64,000 nucleotides of DNA from Mycolicibacterium bacteremicum (GTDB lineage Bacteria > Actinomycetota > Actinomycetes > Mycobacteriales > Mycobacteriaceae). Where the stretch lies: positions 32,189-96,188 of the forward strand of contig NZ_MVHJ01000017.1 of the NCBI RefSeq assembly GCF_002086115.1, given 5' to 3'. Under the pieces are notes generated by a model. The model had not been told where the DNA came from. It saw only the letters and a list, made by a program, of their open reading frames with translations, and made no database searches. Numbering within the stretch: the first letter of the stretch is position 1; each line of letters opens with the position of its first letter. The position numbers and the translations under genes are program-made. Of this stretch, positions 1-8,432 are shown piece after piece.

Positions 1-1794
1 GTAGGCGATATCGGCCGGCGACACCGCGACCGGCACGGCCGCGGCAGGGTGGTCGGCGGGTTCGGTGATGTCGATGACCCGGCCGGCGAAATCGCCCAGC
101 CGGTCGGCGAACTCGGCGTGGGTGACGGCGGCCGACGGGGCGGCGTCGGAAAGCATGAACGCGATGCGGGACGCGGGTAGCGACGGGTCGATCGGCAGGT
201 AGGCCGCACCCGTCTTGAGGATCGCCATGATGGCGACGACGGCGTCGACCGTGCGCGGCAGCAGCATGGCGACCACCTGCCCCGGGCCGGCACCGTCGCC
301 GATCAGGCGCTGCGCCAACCGGTTCGACGCCTCGTCGAGCTGTGCATAGCTCAGTGCGGTGTCGGGTCCGCTGAGCGCGACGGCGTCGGGGGTGGCGCGC
401 ACGTGGGCGGCGAACATCGCCGGGATGGACATCGGCGCACCGGCCGCATCGCGCAGTGTCGACCAATTGCCCAGTGCGGCAAGGTCGGCGCCCGGGGCGC
501 CGGGGTCCACGGTGGACAGGGCGCGGACCGGGTTGGCGGTCATCGCGGCCAGCACCCGCTGCAGCCGGCCGGCGATCTCGGTGACCGGCACGGTCGCGAA
601 GGCCGGGTCGCTGCCGAAGGTGCTCAGCAGCAGGTCGTCACCGGCGCCGGTGAACATCAGCCCGGAGCCGCGACCCAGACCGGACATCAGGACGGCCGAC
701 GCGGTGGCGCCACCGAACGGCACGGTGAACGCCGACGGGAGGAAGTCGATGACGGGGCGGTCGGCCACCTCGCCAGGTGCGCGCATATCGACTTCGCGTT
801 CCAATGCCTCCACCGGAAAGCGCTGATGCGCAACGGCTTCCCGGATACGCTCGTCGACGTGGGCGCAGAAGTCGGCCACCGACATCCGGGGTGACAGCTG
901 CAGCACCAGGGGAACCACCCCGGCCACCATGCCGGGCAGGGTCTTGGATTCCGCCTCGACGCGGCGGCTGACCGGGAAGTCGAAGACGATCTCGTCCCCG
1001 TCGGCGAAGAGTCCGCGCAGCATCAGTGCGCATGCGGCGGTGATGAGGGAGGATCGCGGGATGTTCTGGGTCTGGGTCAGTTTCTCGACCCGGGCCAGGA
1101 TCTCCGGATCCAGCGGGATCCGTTCCAGCGCGAGGTCCGGCTCGCCGGCGGCGATACCGGCCGCCGCACGTTCGCGACCGTAACCGCTGGGCAGATGCTC
1201 GCGCCAGTACGCCTCGTCGGCGGCGTAGGCCGTGGAATCCTCGTAGGCGCGTTCCGATTCCAGCAGGTCGGTCAGGGAACCGAACACGCTCGGGGAGATC
1301 GGGGCGCCGGCGACGGCCGCGGAGTAGATGGCCGCGATCCGCTGACACACCAGCACCATGCCGATACCGTCGACGACGATGTGGTGTGCGCAGACGAACA
1401 GGTAGTTCTTCGTCGGGCCCGCCCGGAAGAGCGTGAACGTGTACAGCCGGCCGTCCAGCGGCATCGGCGTGCGCTGGATGTCCAGCGCGTGCCGCATGGC
1501 CTCCCCGGCGGGGTCGGCCGATTTCCGCAGATCGATGACCGTGAGCTCGGCCGGCGCATCGTCGGCCAGGCGTTGGTACACCCGACCGTCGTCCTCGAAG
1601 AAGCTGACACGCAGCGGCTCGGATTCCTCGACGACACGGCGGACCGACCACTTGAGGGCACGCCGGTCCAGGGTCCCGTCGATCTCGACGAACAGCCCGA
1701 GCTGCCATTCCGTGTCGGACTGACCCGTTTCCTGCGCCAACCAGATGTCCAGCTGCGCACGGCTGACCGGTGCGGCTACTTCACCAGTTTCCAT
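1..1794 (-). CDS. Non-ribosomal peptide synthetase, N-terminal part (cut by window edge)
   Basis: The 598 visible codons begin with a condensation domain. Its catalytic HHIVVDG motif is at residues 137-143. An adenylation domain follows, with a LKTGAAYLPIDP core near the left edge. The protein should activate an amino acid and join it to an upstream acyl or peptidyl group on a carrier domain; the carrier domain lies outside the window. A condensation domain at the extreme N-terminus suggests either a lipid-starter condensation or a subunit acting after another synthetase. The ATG at 1794 follows a purine-rich GAGGGTGGGG, and mbtH lies 38 bp upstream on the same strand. The product is unknown. 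I see no IdeR-type iron box here, so a siderophore role is not supported by the sequence. Confidence 0.9.
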   Translation of the reverse strand, partial: METGEVAAPVSRAQLDIWLAQETGQSDTEWQLGLFVEIDGTLDRRALKWSVRRVVEESEPLRVSFFEDDGRVYQRLADDAPAELTVIDLRKSADPAGEAMRHALDIQRTPMPLDGRLYTFTLFRAGPTKNYLFVCAHHIVVDGIGMVLVCQRIAAIYSAAVAGAPISPSVFGSLTDLLESERAYEDSTAYAADEAYWREHLPSGYGRERAAAGIAAGEPDLALERIPLDPEILARVEKLTQTQNIPRSSLITAACALMLRGLFADGDEIVFDFPVSRRVEAESKTLPGMVAGVVPLVLQLSPRMSVADFCAHVDERIREAVAHQRFPVEALEREVDMRAPGEVADRPVIDFLPSAFTVPFGGATASAVLMSGLGRGSGLMFTGAGDDLLLSTFGSDPAFATVPVTEIAGRLQRVLAAMTANPVRALSTVDPGAPGADLAALGNWSTLRDAAGAPMSIPAMFAAHVRATPDAVALSGPDTALSYAQLDEASNRLAQRLIGDGAGPGQVVAMLLPRTVDAVVAIMAILKTGAAYLPIDPSLPASRIAFMLSDAAPSAAVTHAEFADRLGDFAGRVIDITEPADHPAAAVPVAVSPADIAY

Positions 1795-1832
1795 CCCCAC
1801 CCTCGGATCGCGAATTCGGCCCACCGGCTCGC

Positions 1833-2048
1833 TCAGTTGGCGGCCAATCGGTCACGCAGACTCTTGGGTCGGATATCGGTCCACTCGCGTTCGATGTAGT
1901 CCAGGCATGCGGCACGGTCGTCCTCGCCGAAGACGACACGCCACCCGGCCGGGACGTCGGCGAATGTCGGCCACAGGCTGTGCTGCTCCTCGTCGTTGAC
2001 GAGCACCACGAAGCGGCCGTTGTCATCGTCGAACGGGTTGGTGGTCAC
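1833..2048 (-). CDS. MbtH-family NRPS accessory protein
   Basis: The 71-residue protein has the length and conserved residues of MbtH proteins: an N-terminal NPFDDDNG, SLWPTF, a GWRVVFG stretch, an acidic-aromatic DYIEREWTDIRP and a Leu-Arg tail. MbtH proteins bind adenylation domains and are often needed for their solubility and activity. It sits directly before the synthetase, so it most likely serves that adenylation domain. The GTG start at 2048 is preceded by GGAGG four bases away. The paralogue used for mycobactin cannot be told apart from others by sequence reading alone. Confidence 0.93.
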   Translation of the reverse strand: MTTNPFDDDNGRFVVLVNDEEQHSLWPTFADVPAGWRVVFGEDDRAACLDYIEREWTDIRPKSLRDRLAAN

Positions 2049-2591
2049 GCTGCCTCCGAAATAGTTGGCGAATAGGACGATTCATGGCGGTGGCCGCACC
2101 GGTGACACGCGCCGGGTGCCGTCGATGTGTTTCCTGAGGACACCGCCGCCACCGGGTTCGGCAGTTCAGTGCGGGTGTCGCCGACATGCGGGGCGTTGCC
2201 CGGGCCGGCCGGGACGGAGCAGCCTCCGGGGCTCCCCGAGAGGATGGGCGCAGGTGAACCCACAGACGTCAAAGCGAAAACAACCTTCTCCGCGATAGCG
2301 GCACTCGGGTGCAACCGGTGTGGTGCCGAGACCGGATTTCGTTCCCGCACATATCCAATCATCACCTCCCGCCTGGCAACCACCCGGGCGCGAGCATACC
2401 CAACCTCACCGCGACATCGAGCCGTGTCAAGACAAAAACCGCAGGCCGTGCAACGCCGATCCGTCGCGAATTGACCTGTGCGAAAATTACTGCGGCGCAG
2501 TCAGATGCGCACACATCGGGTCGACGCGTCGTCGACCACCGAAATCGGATCGGCGAAACCGTCGAATGCGCCCCCGCCGCGCCCTATTGTG
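2049..2591. other. Intergenic stretch without a convincing gene
   Basis: This 540-bp region separates the divergent mbtH-NRPS unit and the secreted-protein gene. It is less GC-rich than its surroundings, and its open frames lack the usual strong GC bias at third codon positions. It should hold the promoters of both units, but I cannot point to a clear -10/-35 pair or an operator. One minus-strand frame (2045-2383) ends in a GTGA overlap with mbtH; see the rejected list. Confidence 0.6.
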
Positions 2592-3041
2592 ATGCTCATG
2601 CGCCCAGCAAAGACGCTCACCGATCTTCGACGGCGCACCGCAGCAGGGGCGGCCTGCGCGCTGACCGCTGCCGGCCTGGGCATGTCATCGTTGGCCATGC
2701 CGCCCACTGCCGCGGCGGAGGTCGCGCCCGACCAGGTCGCGCTGTCGACGCTGGACGAGATCGTGCGCGGCGATTTCCCGGCCGCCGCGGCGGAGTTCAA
2801 CCCGACCATGAAGATGTTCCTGTCGCCGCCCGCGCTGCAGCAGTCCTGGGACATGTATCAGCAGATGTTCGGGCGCTATGTGTCGCACGGCATGCCGGAG
2901 AACATCGCGCGCGGTGACGCCACCGTCGTCAACGTGCCCCTGCAGATGGCGCAGCGTCCCGGGCAGTTCCGGTTGACGGTCCAGCCCGACGGAAGCGTCG
3001 CCAGCCTGACCTTCCTGCGTGAGGGCGTCCCGGTCCCGTAG
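2592..3041 (+). CDS. Small secreted protein, DUF3887-like
   Basis: The 149-residue product begins with a signal peptide: an Arg-rich n-region (DLRRRTAAG), a hydrophobic Ala/Leu stretch to about residue 30, and a likely cleavage after TAAAEV. The mature part (ALSTLDEIVRGDFPAAAAEFNPTM, then a Trp-Asp-containing helix and a FRLTVQPDGSVASLTFL strand) resembles the DUF3887 domain often found in front of secreted alpha/beta hydrolases. Here it stands alone, with no catalytic partner. The Arg-Arg pair leaves Tat export possible. The start was placed at the ATG closest to the signal peptide; a second ATG lies six bases on. Function is unknown. Confidence 0.7.
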   Translation: MLMRPAKTLTDLRRRTAAGAACALTAAGLGMSSLAMPPTAAAEVAPDQVALSTLDEIVRGDFPAAAAEFNPTMKMFLSPPALQQSWDMYQQMFGRYVSHGMPENIARGDATVVNVPLQMAQRPGQFRLTVQPDGSVASLTFLREGVPVP

Positions 3042-3067
3042 GCCCGGCTCCATCCCCTGTCTCCGCG

Positions 3068-3082
3068 ACCGACCGCGTCGGT
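3068..3082 (+). terminator. Short perfect hairpin after the secreted-protein gene
   Basis: ACCGAC and GTCGGT form a 6-bp stem around a CGC loop 27 bp after the stop codon. There is no T-tract, so termination here is a guess from position. Confidence 0.3.
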
Positions 3083-3155
3083 ACACGACACGCCGATCGA
3101 GGCGCACGGTGTGCGGCCACTCGTCACGAACAGGCCTTGCGCGGTACCGAAACAA

Positions 3156-3171
3156 AAAGTAACGTCACTTT
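3156..3171. promoter_or_regulatory. Near-perfect 16-bp palindrome before the catabolic operon
   Basis: AAAGTAACGTCACTTT has AAAGT/ACTTT arms and an ACGT centre, with a single mismatched pair. It lies 33 bp before the first gene of the 3205-10959 operon, in the place expected for a promoter-proximal operator. The TetR gene inside that operon (7790-8416) is the obvious candidate to bind it; this is inference from position. Confidence 0.5.
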
Positions 3172-3204
3172 CAGTTTTATGGTTTCCGACTGCCGAGGAG
3201 CATC

Positions 3205-4308
3205 ATGGAATCCTTCGTTCACCTGCGCAAAGGTAAGACACCCAAGCGTGTGCACGCCGATCTCGACGGCCTCAAGGACGACGAACTCGGCCGCGGCGGA
3301 TTCGTCGGTCGCACCGCCAACATGTATCGGCGCAACGACCCGACCGCCTACCGCACCGTCGGCCCGCTACGCCCGACCGACGTGCTGTCCTCGGAACTCA
3401 AGCCCGGTGATGCGACCGACGCGCACGGTGGCCCGCTGCTGATGTTCGCCAACGACGACTGCCAGGTGCTGCTGAGCCGGCGCAGTGAGCCGATGCCATT
3501 CTTCGTGCGGTACGTCGACGGCGATCTGTTGGTGTTCGTGCACAAGGGCGCCGGCCTGCTGGAGACCGAGTTCGGTCCGCTGCGCTACCGGGAGGGCGAC
3601 TGGGTCTACATCCCGAAGGCGTGCACCTTCCGGCAGATCCCCGACGAAGAATCGACCTGGCTCATGATCCAGGCCACCGACGACTTCCGGGTTCCGCCGG
3701 CAGGCACGCTGGGCCGACATTTCCCGTTCGACCCGGCACAGGTGACCATTCCCGAACCCTCCCCCATCGACGATGACGGCAGGGAAGAGTACGAGGTGCG
3801 GCTCATCCACTCACCGGTCGACGGGGTGGGCTCCACTTCCTTGTTCTACCAACACAATCCCCTCGACGTCGAAGGGTGGCGCGGCGACAACTTCCCGTTC
3901 ACCTTCAACATCGAGGACTACACCGTCATCACCTCCGAGAGCGTGCATCTGCCGCCGACGGTGCATCTGTTCATGCAGGCCACCGGGGTGTACGTGATGA
4001 ACTTTCTGCCCAAGCCCGCCGAGAGCGTGCCCGGCACCGAGCGCACCCCGTGGTATCACCGCAATGTCGACTACGACGAGATCGCGTTCTTCCACTCCGG
4101 TTCGCTCTACGGCATCCCGATGCCGCCGGGGCTGGTTTCGCATGCCCCGCAGGGGGTTCACCACGGTGCACCGGAGAAGGCCCGCGAGCGCGCCCGCCGC
4201 AAGTTCGACGACTACGACCGGGTGGACTGGTCGGTGATCGCCATCGACACGCGACGCCGGCTCGTCCCGTCCGCCGAGATCCTCGCCAATGACCTGGGGC
4301 AGCACTGA
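3205..4308 (+). CDS. Homogentisate 1,2-dioxygenase-like cupin
   Basis: The 367-residue protein matches the actinobacterial branch annotated as homogentisate 1,2-dioxygenase, a bicupin Fe(II) enzyme that opens the homogentisate ring to maleylacetoacetate. In the C-terminal cupin, WYHRN with His285 and Glu292 (YDEIAF) and the later HAPQGVHHG stretch correspond to the His/Glu/His iron ligands, although the His-Glu spacing is one longer than I recall for the human enzyme. The protein is shorter than proteobacterial and human HmgA (about 430-445 residues). No maleylacetoacetate isomerase or fumarylacetoacetase gene is nearby, so the true substrate may be another aromatic. It is the first gene of the operon, behind a palindrome at 3156-3171. 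Confidence 0.75.
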   Translation: MESFVHLRKGKTPKRVHADLDGLKDDELGRGGFVGRTANMYRRNDPTAYRTVGPLRPTDVLSSELKPGDATDAHGGPLLMFANDDCQVLLSRRSEPMPFFVRYVDGDLLVFVHKGAGLLETEFGPLRYREGDWVYIPKACTFRQIPDEESTWLMIQATDDFRVPPAGTLGRHFPFDPAQVTIPEPSPIDDDGREEYEVRLIHSPVDGVGSTSLFYQHNPLDVEGWRGDNFPFTFNIEDYTVITSESVHLPPTVHLFMQATGVYVMNFLPKPAESVPGTERTPWYHRNVDYDEIAFFHSGSLYGIPMPPGLVSHAPQGVHHGAPEKARERARRKFDDYDRVDWSVIAIDTRRRLVPSAEILANDLGQH

Positions 4309-4340
4309 TGAGCGCCTGCGCGAAGAACAGCCAGCACTGA
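4308..4340 (+). CDS. Micro-ORF 1 between dioxygenase and hydrolase genes
   Basis: This 10-codon frame encodes MSACAKNSQH. Its ATG shares one base with the TGA of the dioxygenase gene, and its own TGA overlaps the ATG of the next micro-ORF. No ribosome binding site precedes it, so translation would depend on re-initiation. It may simply result from duplication of a junction element. Confidence 0.25.
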   Translation: MSACAKNSQH

Positions 4341-4372
4341 TGAGCGCCTGCGCGAAGAACAGAGAGCACTGA
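4340..4372 (+). CDS. Micro-ORF 2 between dioxygenase and hydrolase genes
   Basis: This second 10-codon frame encodes MSACAKNREH, two residues different from the first. Its TGA overlaps the ATG of the hydrolase gene (TGATG). It is supported only by the precise stop-start geometry. Confidence 0.25.
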   Translation: MSACAKNREH

Positions 4373-5562
4373 TGACAACGACCGAAGCACCCGTGAAGCA
4401 CGAGTACGACCGCATCCCGTATCTGGTCGCCTACCAGAACACGGCCGCGGTGCGCGACGTCTACGGCGGTGTCGCCGAACTCGTGGTCCTGGAGAGCTAT
4501 CTGCTCAAGCCCAAGGCCAAGCCCTCGGACACCGTGCTGGTGTTCATGCATCCCATCGGCGGCGGCGCCTACCTGCCGATGATCAACGCCCTGGCCCGCG
4601 CTGGCCACCATGTCATCTACTGCAACAGCCGGTTCCGCGGCACCGACTCCGCGCTGTTGATGGAGAAGGTGGTCGAGGACCTCGGCGAGTGCATCAAGGA
4701 CGCCAAGAACCGGCTGGGCTACGACAAGGTGGTGCTGGCCGGCTGGAGCGGCGGCGGCTCGCTGTCGGTGTTCTATCAGCAGCAGGCACAGCATCCCACC
4801 GTCACCGCCAGCCCGTCCGGCGACGGCCCGGACCTGACCACGCTGGGCCTCATCCCCGCCGATGCCATCCTGTTGCTGGCGGCGCACATCAGCCGGCACG
4901 GCACCATGACCGAGTGGATGGACGCCTCCATCTTGGACGAGTCCGACCCCACCGTCCGCGATCCCGAGCTCGATCTGTACAACCCGGACAATCCCAACCA
5001 ACCGCCGTACACCCAGGAGTTCCTGGACCGCTACCACGCGGCGCAGATCGCGCGGAACCGGCGAATCACGGCCTGGGTCAAGGAGAAATTGGCCGAGCTC
5101 AAGGCGGCCGGCCGCCCGGATGACGAGTACGCCTTCGTCGTGCACGGCACCATGGCCGACCCGCGCTGGCTGGACCCGGCGGTGGATCCCAACGAACGCA
5201 CCCCGGGACAGTGCTATCTGGGCGATCCTCAGGTGGTGAACATGAGCCCGGTGGGTCTGGCCCGGTTCTGCACCCTGCGCAGCTGGCTGTCACAGTGGAG
5301 TTATGACGACGCCAACGGCGACGCGGTCAAGGCCGGACCCGATATCGCGGTGCCCACGCTGGTGATCGGCAACCTGGCCGACGATGCCTGCACGCCCAGC
5401 CACACCCGCCGGCTCTTCGAGGCGATCGGGCACCCCGACAAGGAGATGCACGAGATCCACGGTGCCAACCACTACTACTCCGGTCCCGATCAGCGCGGCA
5501 CGCTGCGTGAGGCGGTCGGCATCTGCACCGACTGGCTGCACCGGCACGGGCTCTCGCAGTGA
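4372..5562 (+). CDS. Alpha/beta hydrolase of the catabolic operon
   Basis: The 396-residue protein has the alpha/beta-hydrolase layout: a HPIGGG oxyanion-hole loop, the nucleophile elbow GWSGGG with Ser126, an acidic residue in the LADDACTP loop and a C-terminal histidine, His367, in GANHYY. The long middle part (about residues 150-290) is a lid domain. It is probably a cytoplasmic hydrolase acting on a ring-cleavage product, an ester or a thioester made by the neighbouring enzymes; the substrate cannot be read from sequence. It is joined to the dioxygenase gene by two stop-start micro-ORFs, which suggests the two proteins are made together. Confidence 0.85.
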   Translation: MTTTEAPVKHEYDRIPYLVAYQNTAAVRDVYGGVAELVVLESYLLKPKAKPSDTVLVFMHPIGGGAYLPMINALARAGHHVIYCNSRFRGTDSALLMEKVVEDLGECIKDAKNRLGYDKVVLAGWSGGGSLSVFYQQQAQHPTVTASPSGDGPDLTTLGLIPADAILLLAAHISRHGTMTEWMDASILDESDPTVRDPELDLYNPDNPNQPPYTQEFLDRYHAAQIARNRRITAWVKEKLAELKAAGRPDDEYAFVVHGTMADPRWLDPAVDPNERTPGQCYLGDPQVVNMSPVGLARFCTLRSWLSQWSYDDANGDAVKAGPDIAVPTLVIGNLADDACTPSHTRRLFEAIGHPDKEMHEIHGANHYYSGPDQRGTLREAVGICTDWLHRHGLSQ

Positions 5563-5671
5563 TGACGCACCGGCGAGCAGACACAAACGTGCACATTTGG
5601 GCAGGATGTGCGGCGAGTTGGCGTTCCCCCGCAACCGGGAGGTGCCCCCAGCTCGCGGAGAGGCCGGGCAC

Positions 5672-6883
5672 ATGAGTGCGGCGGTCACGGGACCGCTCGA
5701 TGGTATCCGGGTGCTGGAGCTGGGCACCCTGATCTCCGGTCCGTTCGCGGCGCGACTGCTCGGCGACATGGGTGCCGAGGTCATCAAGATCGAGTTGCCG
5801 AGCACCCCGGACCCGCTGCGCACCTGGGGGCAGGCCGAACTCGACGGGCACCACTTCTTCTGGACGGTGCATGCCCGCAACAAGAAGGCCGTGACCCTGG
5901 ATCTGCGCACCGCCCGCGGCCGGGAACTATTCCTCGAACTCGTCGACCGCAGCGATGTGATCGTGGAGAACTTCCGCCCCGGCACGCTGGAGAAGTGGGA
6001 CCTGGGCTACGACGTGCTCAAGGACCGCAACAAGGGCATCATCCTGGTCCGGGTCTCCGGCTACGGGCAGACCGGGCCGGATGCCGGTAAGGCCGGCTAC
6101 GCCTCGGTGGCCGAAGCCGCCAGCGGCCTGCGCCACATGAACGGCTTCCCGGGCGGACCGCCACCGCGGTTGGCGCTGTCCCTCGGTGACAGCCTGGCCG
6201 GGATGTTCGCCGCCCAGGGCGCGCTGGCGGCGCTGTACCGGCGCACCGTCACCGGCGAGGGCCAGATCGTCGACACCGCGCTCACCGAGAGTTGCCTGGC
6301 CGTCCAGGAATCCACCATTCCCGACTATGACGTCGGCGGCGTGGTCCGCGGCCCGTCGGGAACCCGGCTGGAGGGCATCGCGCCGTCGAACATCTACCAG
6401 AGCGCCAACGGCAGCTGGGTGGTCATCGCGGCCAACCAGGACACCGTCTTCCGCCGGTTGTGCGCGGCGATGGGCAATCCGGACCTGGCCACCGACGAAA
6501 GGTTCGTCGATCACGTTGCGCGCGGGCGCAATCAGGACGAACTGGACAAGATCATCGGCGACTGGGCGGCGCAACGCCGCCCCGAGGACATCATCGCCAC
6601 ACTCTCGGACGCCGGGGTGATCAGCGGCCCGATCAACACCGTCGCCGAGGTCGTCACCGACCCGCAACTGCAAGCCCGCGGCATGATCGCCGACCACTGG
6701 GACGAACGGATCCAGCGCAACGTCAAGGGGCCGGGCATCGTGCCGGTGCTCTCCGAATCCCCGGGCACCATCCGCAGTTCCGGGTCCGCGCGGCCCGGTC
6801 AGCACAACGACGAGGTCTACACCGGCCTGCTCGGTCACACCGCCGAGGAACTCGAATCCCTGCGTACCGAGGGGGTGCTGTGA
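5672..6883 (+). CDS. CaiB/BaiF family CoA-transferase
   Basis: The 403-residue protein is a class III CoA-transferase. It shows LDGIRVLELGTLISGPFAARLLGDMGAEVIKIE at the N-terminus, the VENFRPGTLEKWDLGYDVL region, and YGQTGPDAGKAGY. These enzymes move CoA between acids through an aspartyl-CoA intermediate. In this operon it probably activates the acid released upstream before the lyase and dehydrogenase steps. The ATG at 5672 follows GGAGAGG by eight bases. The 109-bp gap before it contains a GCGAGCAGAC-type intergenic element. The stop overlaps or abuts the next start. Confidence 0.88.
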   Translation: MSAAVTGPLDGIRVLELGTLISGPFAARLLGDMGAEVIKIELPSTPDPLRTWGQAELDGHHFFWTVHARNKKAVTLDLRTARGRELFLELVDRSDVIVENFRPGTLEKWDLGYDVLKDRNKGIILVRVSGYGQTGPDAGKAGYASVAEAASGLRHMNGFPGGPPPRLALSLGDSLAGMFAAQGALAALYRRTVTGEGQIVDTALTESCLAVQESTIPDYDVGGVVRGPSGTRLEGIAPSNIYQSANGSWVVIAANQDTVFRRLCAAMGNPDLATDERFVDHVARGRNQDELDKIIGDWAAQRRPEDIIATLSDAGVISGPINTVAEVVTDPQLQARGMIADHWDERIQRNVKGPGIVPVLSESPGTIRSSGSARPGQHNDEVYTGLLGHTAEELESLRTEGVL

Positions 6884-6885
6884 CG

Positions 6886-7788
6886 ATGGATCTGCCCGGC
6901 AAGGTCGACATCCGTGAGGTGTGCCTGCGCGACGGCCTGCAGATCGAGGCGCCGATCCCGTTGGCCGCCAAGATCGAGATCCTGGAGGCCATCGTCGCCA
7001 CCGGCGTCCGGGAGGTGGAGGCGACCGCCTTCGTGTCCCCGTCCAAGGTGCCCGCGCTGGCCGACGCCGCCGACCTGGCCGCCGAGTTGCACCGGTTCGC
7101 CGGAGTCGAGTTCTCCGCACTGGTCGCGAGCGCCAACGGCGCCAAACGCGCCGTCGCCGCCGGGCTGAACTCCATCGAATACGTCGTATCGGCATCGGAC
7201 GCGCACAGCCGCGCCAACGTGGGACGCGACACTGCGGAGTCGACCGCGGCGATCGCCGATGTCACGCGCATCGCCCACGACCACGGGGCCGCCGTCGAGG
7301 TGATCATCGCGACGGCCTGGGATTGTCCGTTCGACGGCCCCACCGACCCGCGCCGCGTCCTCGAGATCGCCACGGCTGCAGTGGAGCTGGGGGTGGACCG
7401 GATCGCCATCGCCGACACCATCGGCACCACCACCCCGGTCCGGGTCGGCGCCCTGGTCGAGGCCATCCGGCCGATCGTCGACGGGCTGCCCCTCGGCGCG
7501 CACTTCCACAACACCCGCGGGGCCGGATTGGCCAGCGCGTTCGCCGCCGTGCAGGCCGGCATCACCCGGTTGGACGCGTCCATCGGCGGGCTGGGCGGCT
7601 GCCCCTTCGCACCGGGTGCCAGCGGCAACATCGCCACCGAGGATCTGGTCTATCTGCTGCGCGACAGTGGTATCGCCACCGATGTCGACCTCGGTGCCGC
7701 CATCGCGGCGGCCGGGGTCGCCCAACGGGCCGTCGGCCACGAGCTTCCCAGCGCGCTGCTGCGCGCGGGGGACCGAATCGTGGGCTGA
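6886..7788 (+). CDS. Hydroxymethylglutaryl-CoA lyase family protein
   Basis: The 300-residue TIM-barrel protein keeps the metal and catalytic residues of HMG-CoA lyase: RDGLQ near the N-terminus, HFHNTRG, and the Cys-containing GGCPFAPGASGNIATED loop. The family cleaves 3-hydroxy-3-methylglutaryl-CoA or related 3-hydroxyacyl-CoAs to acetyl-CoA plus a keto acid. Following a CoA-transferase, it probably acts on a branched 3-hydroxy-dioyl-CoA in this pathway. A GTG at 6880, in GTGA overlap with the preceding stop, is an equally plausible start and would add two residues. A GAGGGGG sequence serves either one. Confidence 0.87.
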   Translation: MDLPGKVDIREVCLRDGLQIEAPIPLAAKIEILEAIVATGVREVEATAFVSPSKVPALADAADLAAELHRFAGVEFSALVASANGAKRAVAAGLNSIEYVVSASDAHSRANVGRDTAESTAAIADVTRIAHDHGAAVEVIIATAWDCPFDGPTDPRRVLEIATAAVELGVDRIAIADTIGTTTPVRVGALVEAIRPIVDGLPLGAHFHNTRGAGLASAFAAVQAGITRLDASIGGLGGCPFAPGASGNIATEDLVYLLRDSGIATDVDLGAAIAAAGVAQRAVGHELPSALLRAGDRIVG

Positions 7789-7789
7789 G

Positions 7790-8416
7790 ATGGCGCAACC
7801 CTCCGGCGCGCCGGCGCCGCTGACGGCCAAGGGCCGACAGACCCGGGAGGCCATCGCGCTCGCCGCCCGGAAACTGTTCGCCGAGCGCGGTTTCCACGGC
7901 ACCACCCTGGCCGACATCACCTCGGCGGCCGGCAAATCCGCCGCGGTGTTCTACCGGTACTTCGACGACAAGGAGGATCTGCTGGCCTCGCTGGCCGAGT
8001 CCTTCCTGCACGATATCGTCGAACCGTCCGGTACGAAGGTCCCGCTGCCCGACTCCCCGGCCGATACCGACTATTTCCACACCGTGGTCACCGGCTACTG
8101 GAATCTGTTCAAACGCAACATCGGCATCATGATCGCCGTCGCCCAGCTTGCCGCCACCCAGCCGCGATTCGCCAAGGTGCAGCACCAGTTCCGCCGGTTC
8201 GGGATGGACATGGTGGCCGAATCGGTGCGCCGCGCCCGCGAACAGGGTTACGCCCAGGACCTCGAAGCCGAACACATCGCGGCGGCCATTGCGCTGCTGT
8301 TCGAGAACTTCACCGTCGTCGTCGTCGGAAATCCGGGAACGGAATTGCAGATCAGCGACGCCGACGCCATCACCACCTTGTCGACGATCTGGAAGAAAAC
8401 CCTGTACGGCAACTGA
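7790..8416 (+). CDS. TetR-family transcriptional regulator of the catabolic operon
   Basis: The 208-residue protein has a TetR helix-turn-helix at about residues 15-60 (AARKLFAERGFHGTTLADITSAAGKSAAVFYRYFDDKEDL). Its C-terminal all-helical ligand domain contains a hydrophobic AAAIALLFENFTVVVVG helix. It begins one base after the lyase stop codon, inside the operon, so it is most likely a local repressor released by a pathway intermediate such as an acyl-CoA. The palindrome at 3156-3171 is the best operator candidate. Confidence 0.88.
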   Translation: MAQPSGAPAPLTAKGRQTREAIALAARKLFAERGFHGTTLADITSAAGKSAAVFYRYFDDKEDLLASLAESFLHDIVEPSGTKVPLPDSPADTDYFHTVVTGYWNLFKRNIGIMIAVAQLAATQPRFAKVQHQFRRFGMDMVAESVRRAREQGYAQDLEAEHIAAAIALLFENFTVVVVGNPGTELQISDADAITTLSTIWKKTLYGN

Positions 8417-8432
8417 ATCGAAAGAGGTCAAC

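Larger units (their letters stand above)
4301..4375 (+). repeat. Tandem 32-bp repeat forming a stop-start relay
   Basis: Two 32-bp units (4301-4332 and 4333-4364) differ only in their last two bases, and an 11-bp partial third copy (4365-4375) runs into the hydrolase start. Each unit carries TGATGAGC, so the stop of one frame overlaps the ATG of the next: dioxygenase stop, 10-codon ORF, 10-codon ORF, hydrolase start. Confidence 0.9.

Noticed and set aside
2045..2383. Minus-strand open frame of up to 112 codons ending in a GTGA overlap with mbtH, with a GGGAGGTG-like sequence before an internal ATG.
   Set aside because: The overlap geometry is suggestive, but the encoded peptide is low in recognisable structure, has many Pro/Ser/His, and lacks the third-position GC bias of real genes here. 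A small leader protein remains possible.
1..2591. IdeR iron box near the NRPS/mbtH genes or mbtM.
   Set aside because: No sequence close to the 19-bp TTAGGTTAGGCTAACCTAA pattern was found in either upstream region.
3811..5145. 444-codon minus-strand frame opposite the dioxygenase and hydrolase genes.
   Set aside because: Composition is typical of an antisense shadow, and both sense genes have strong family signatures.
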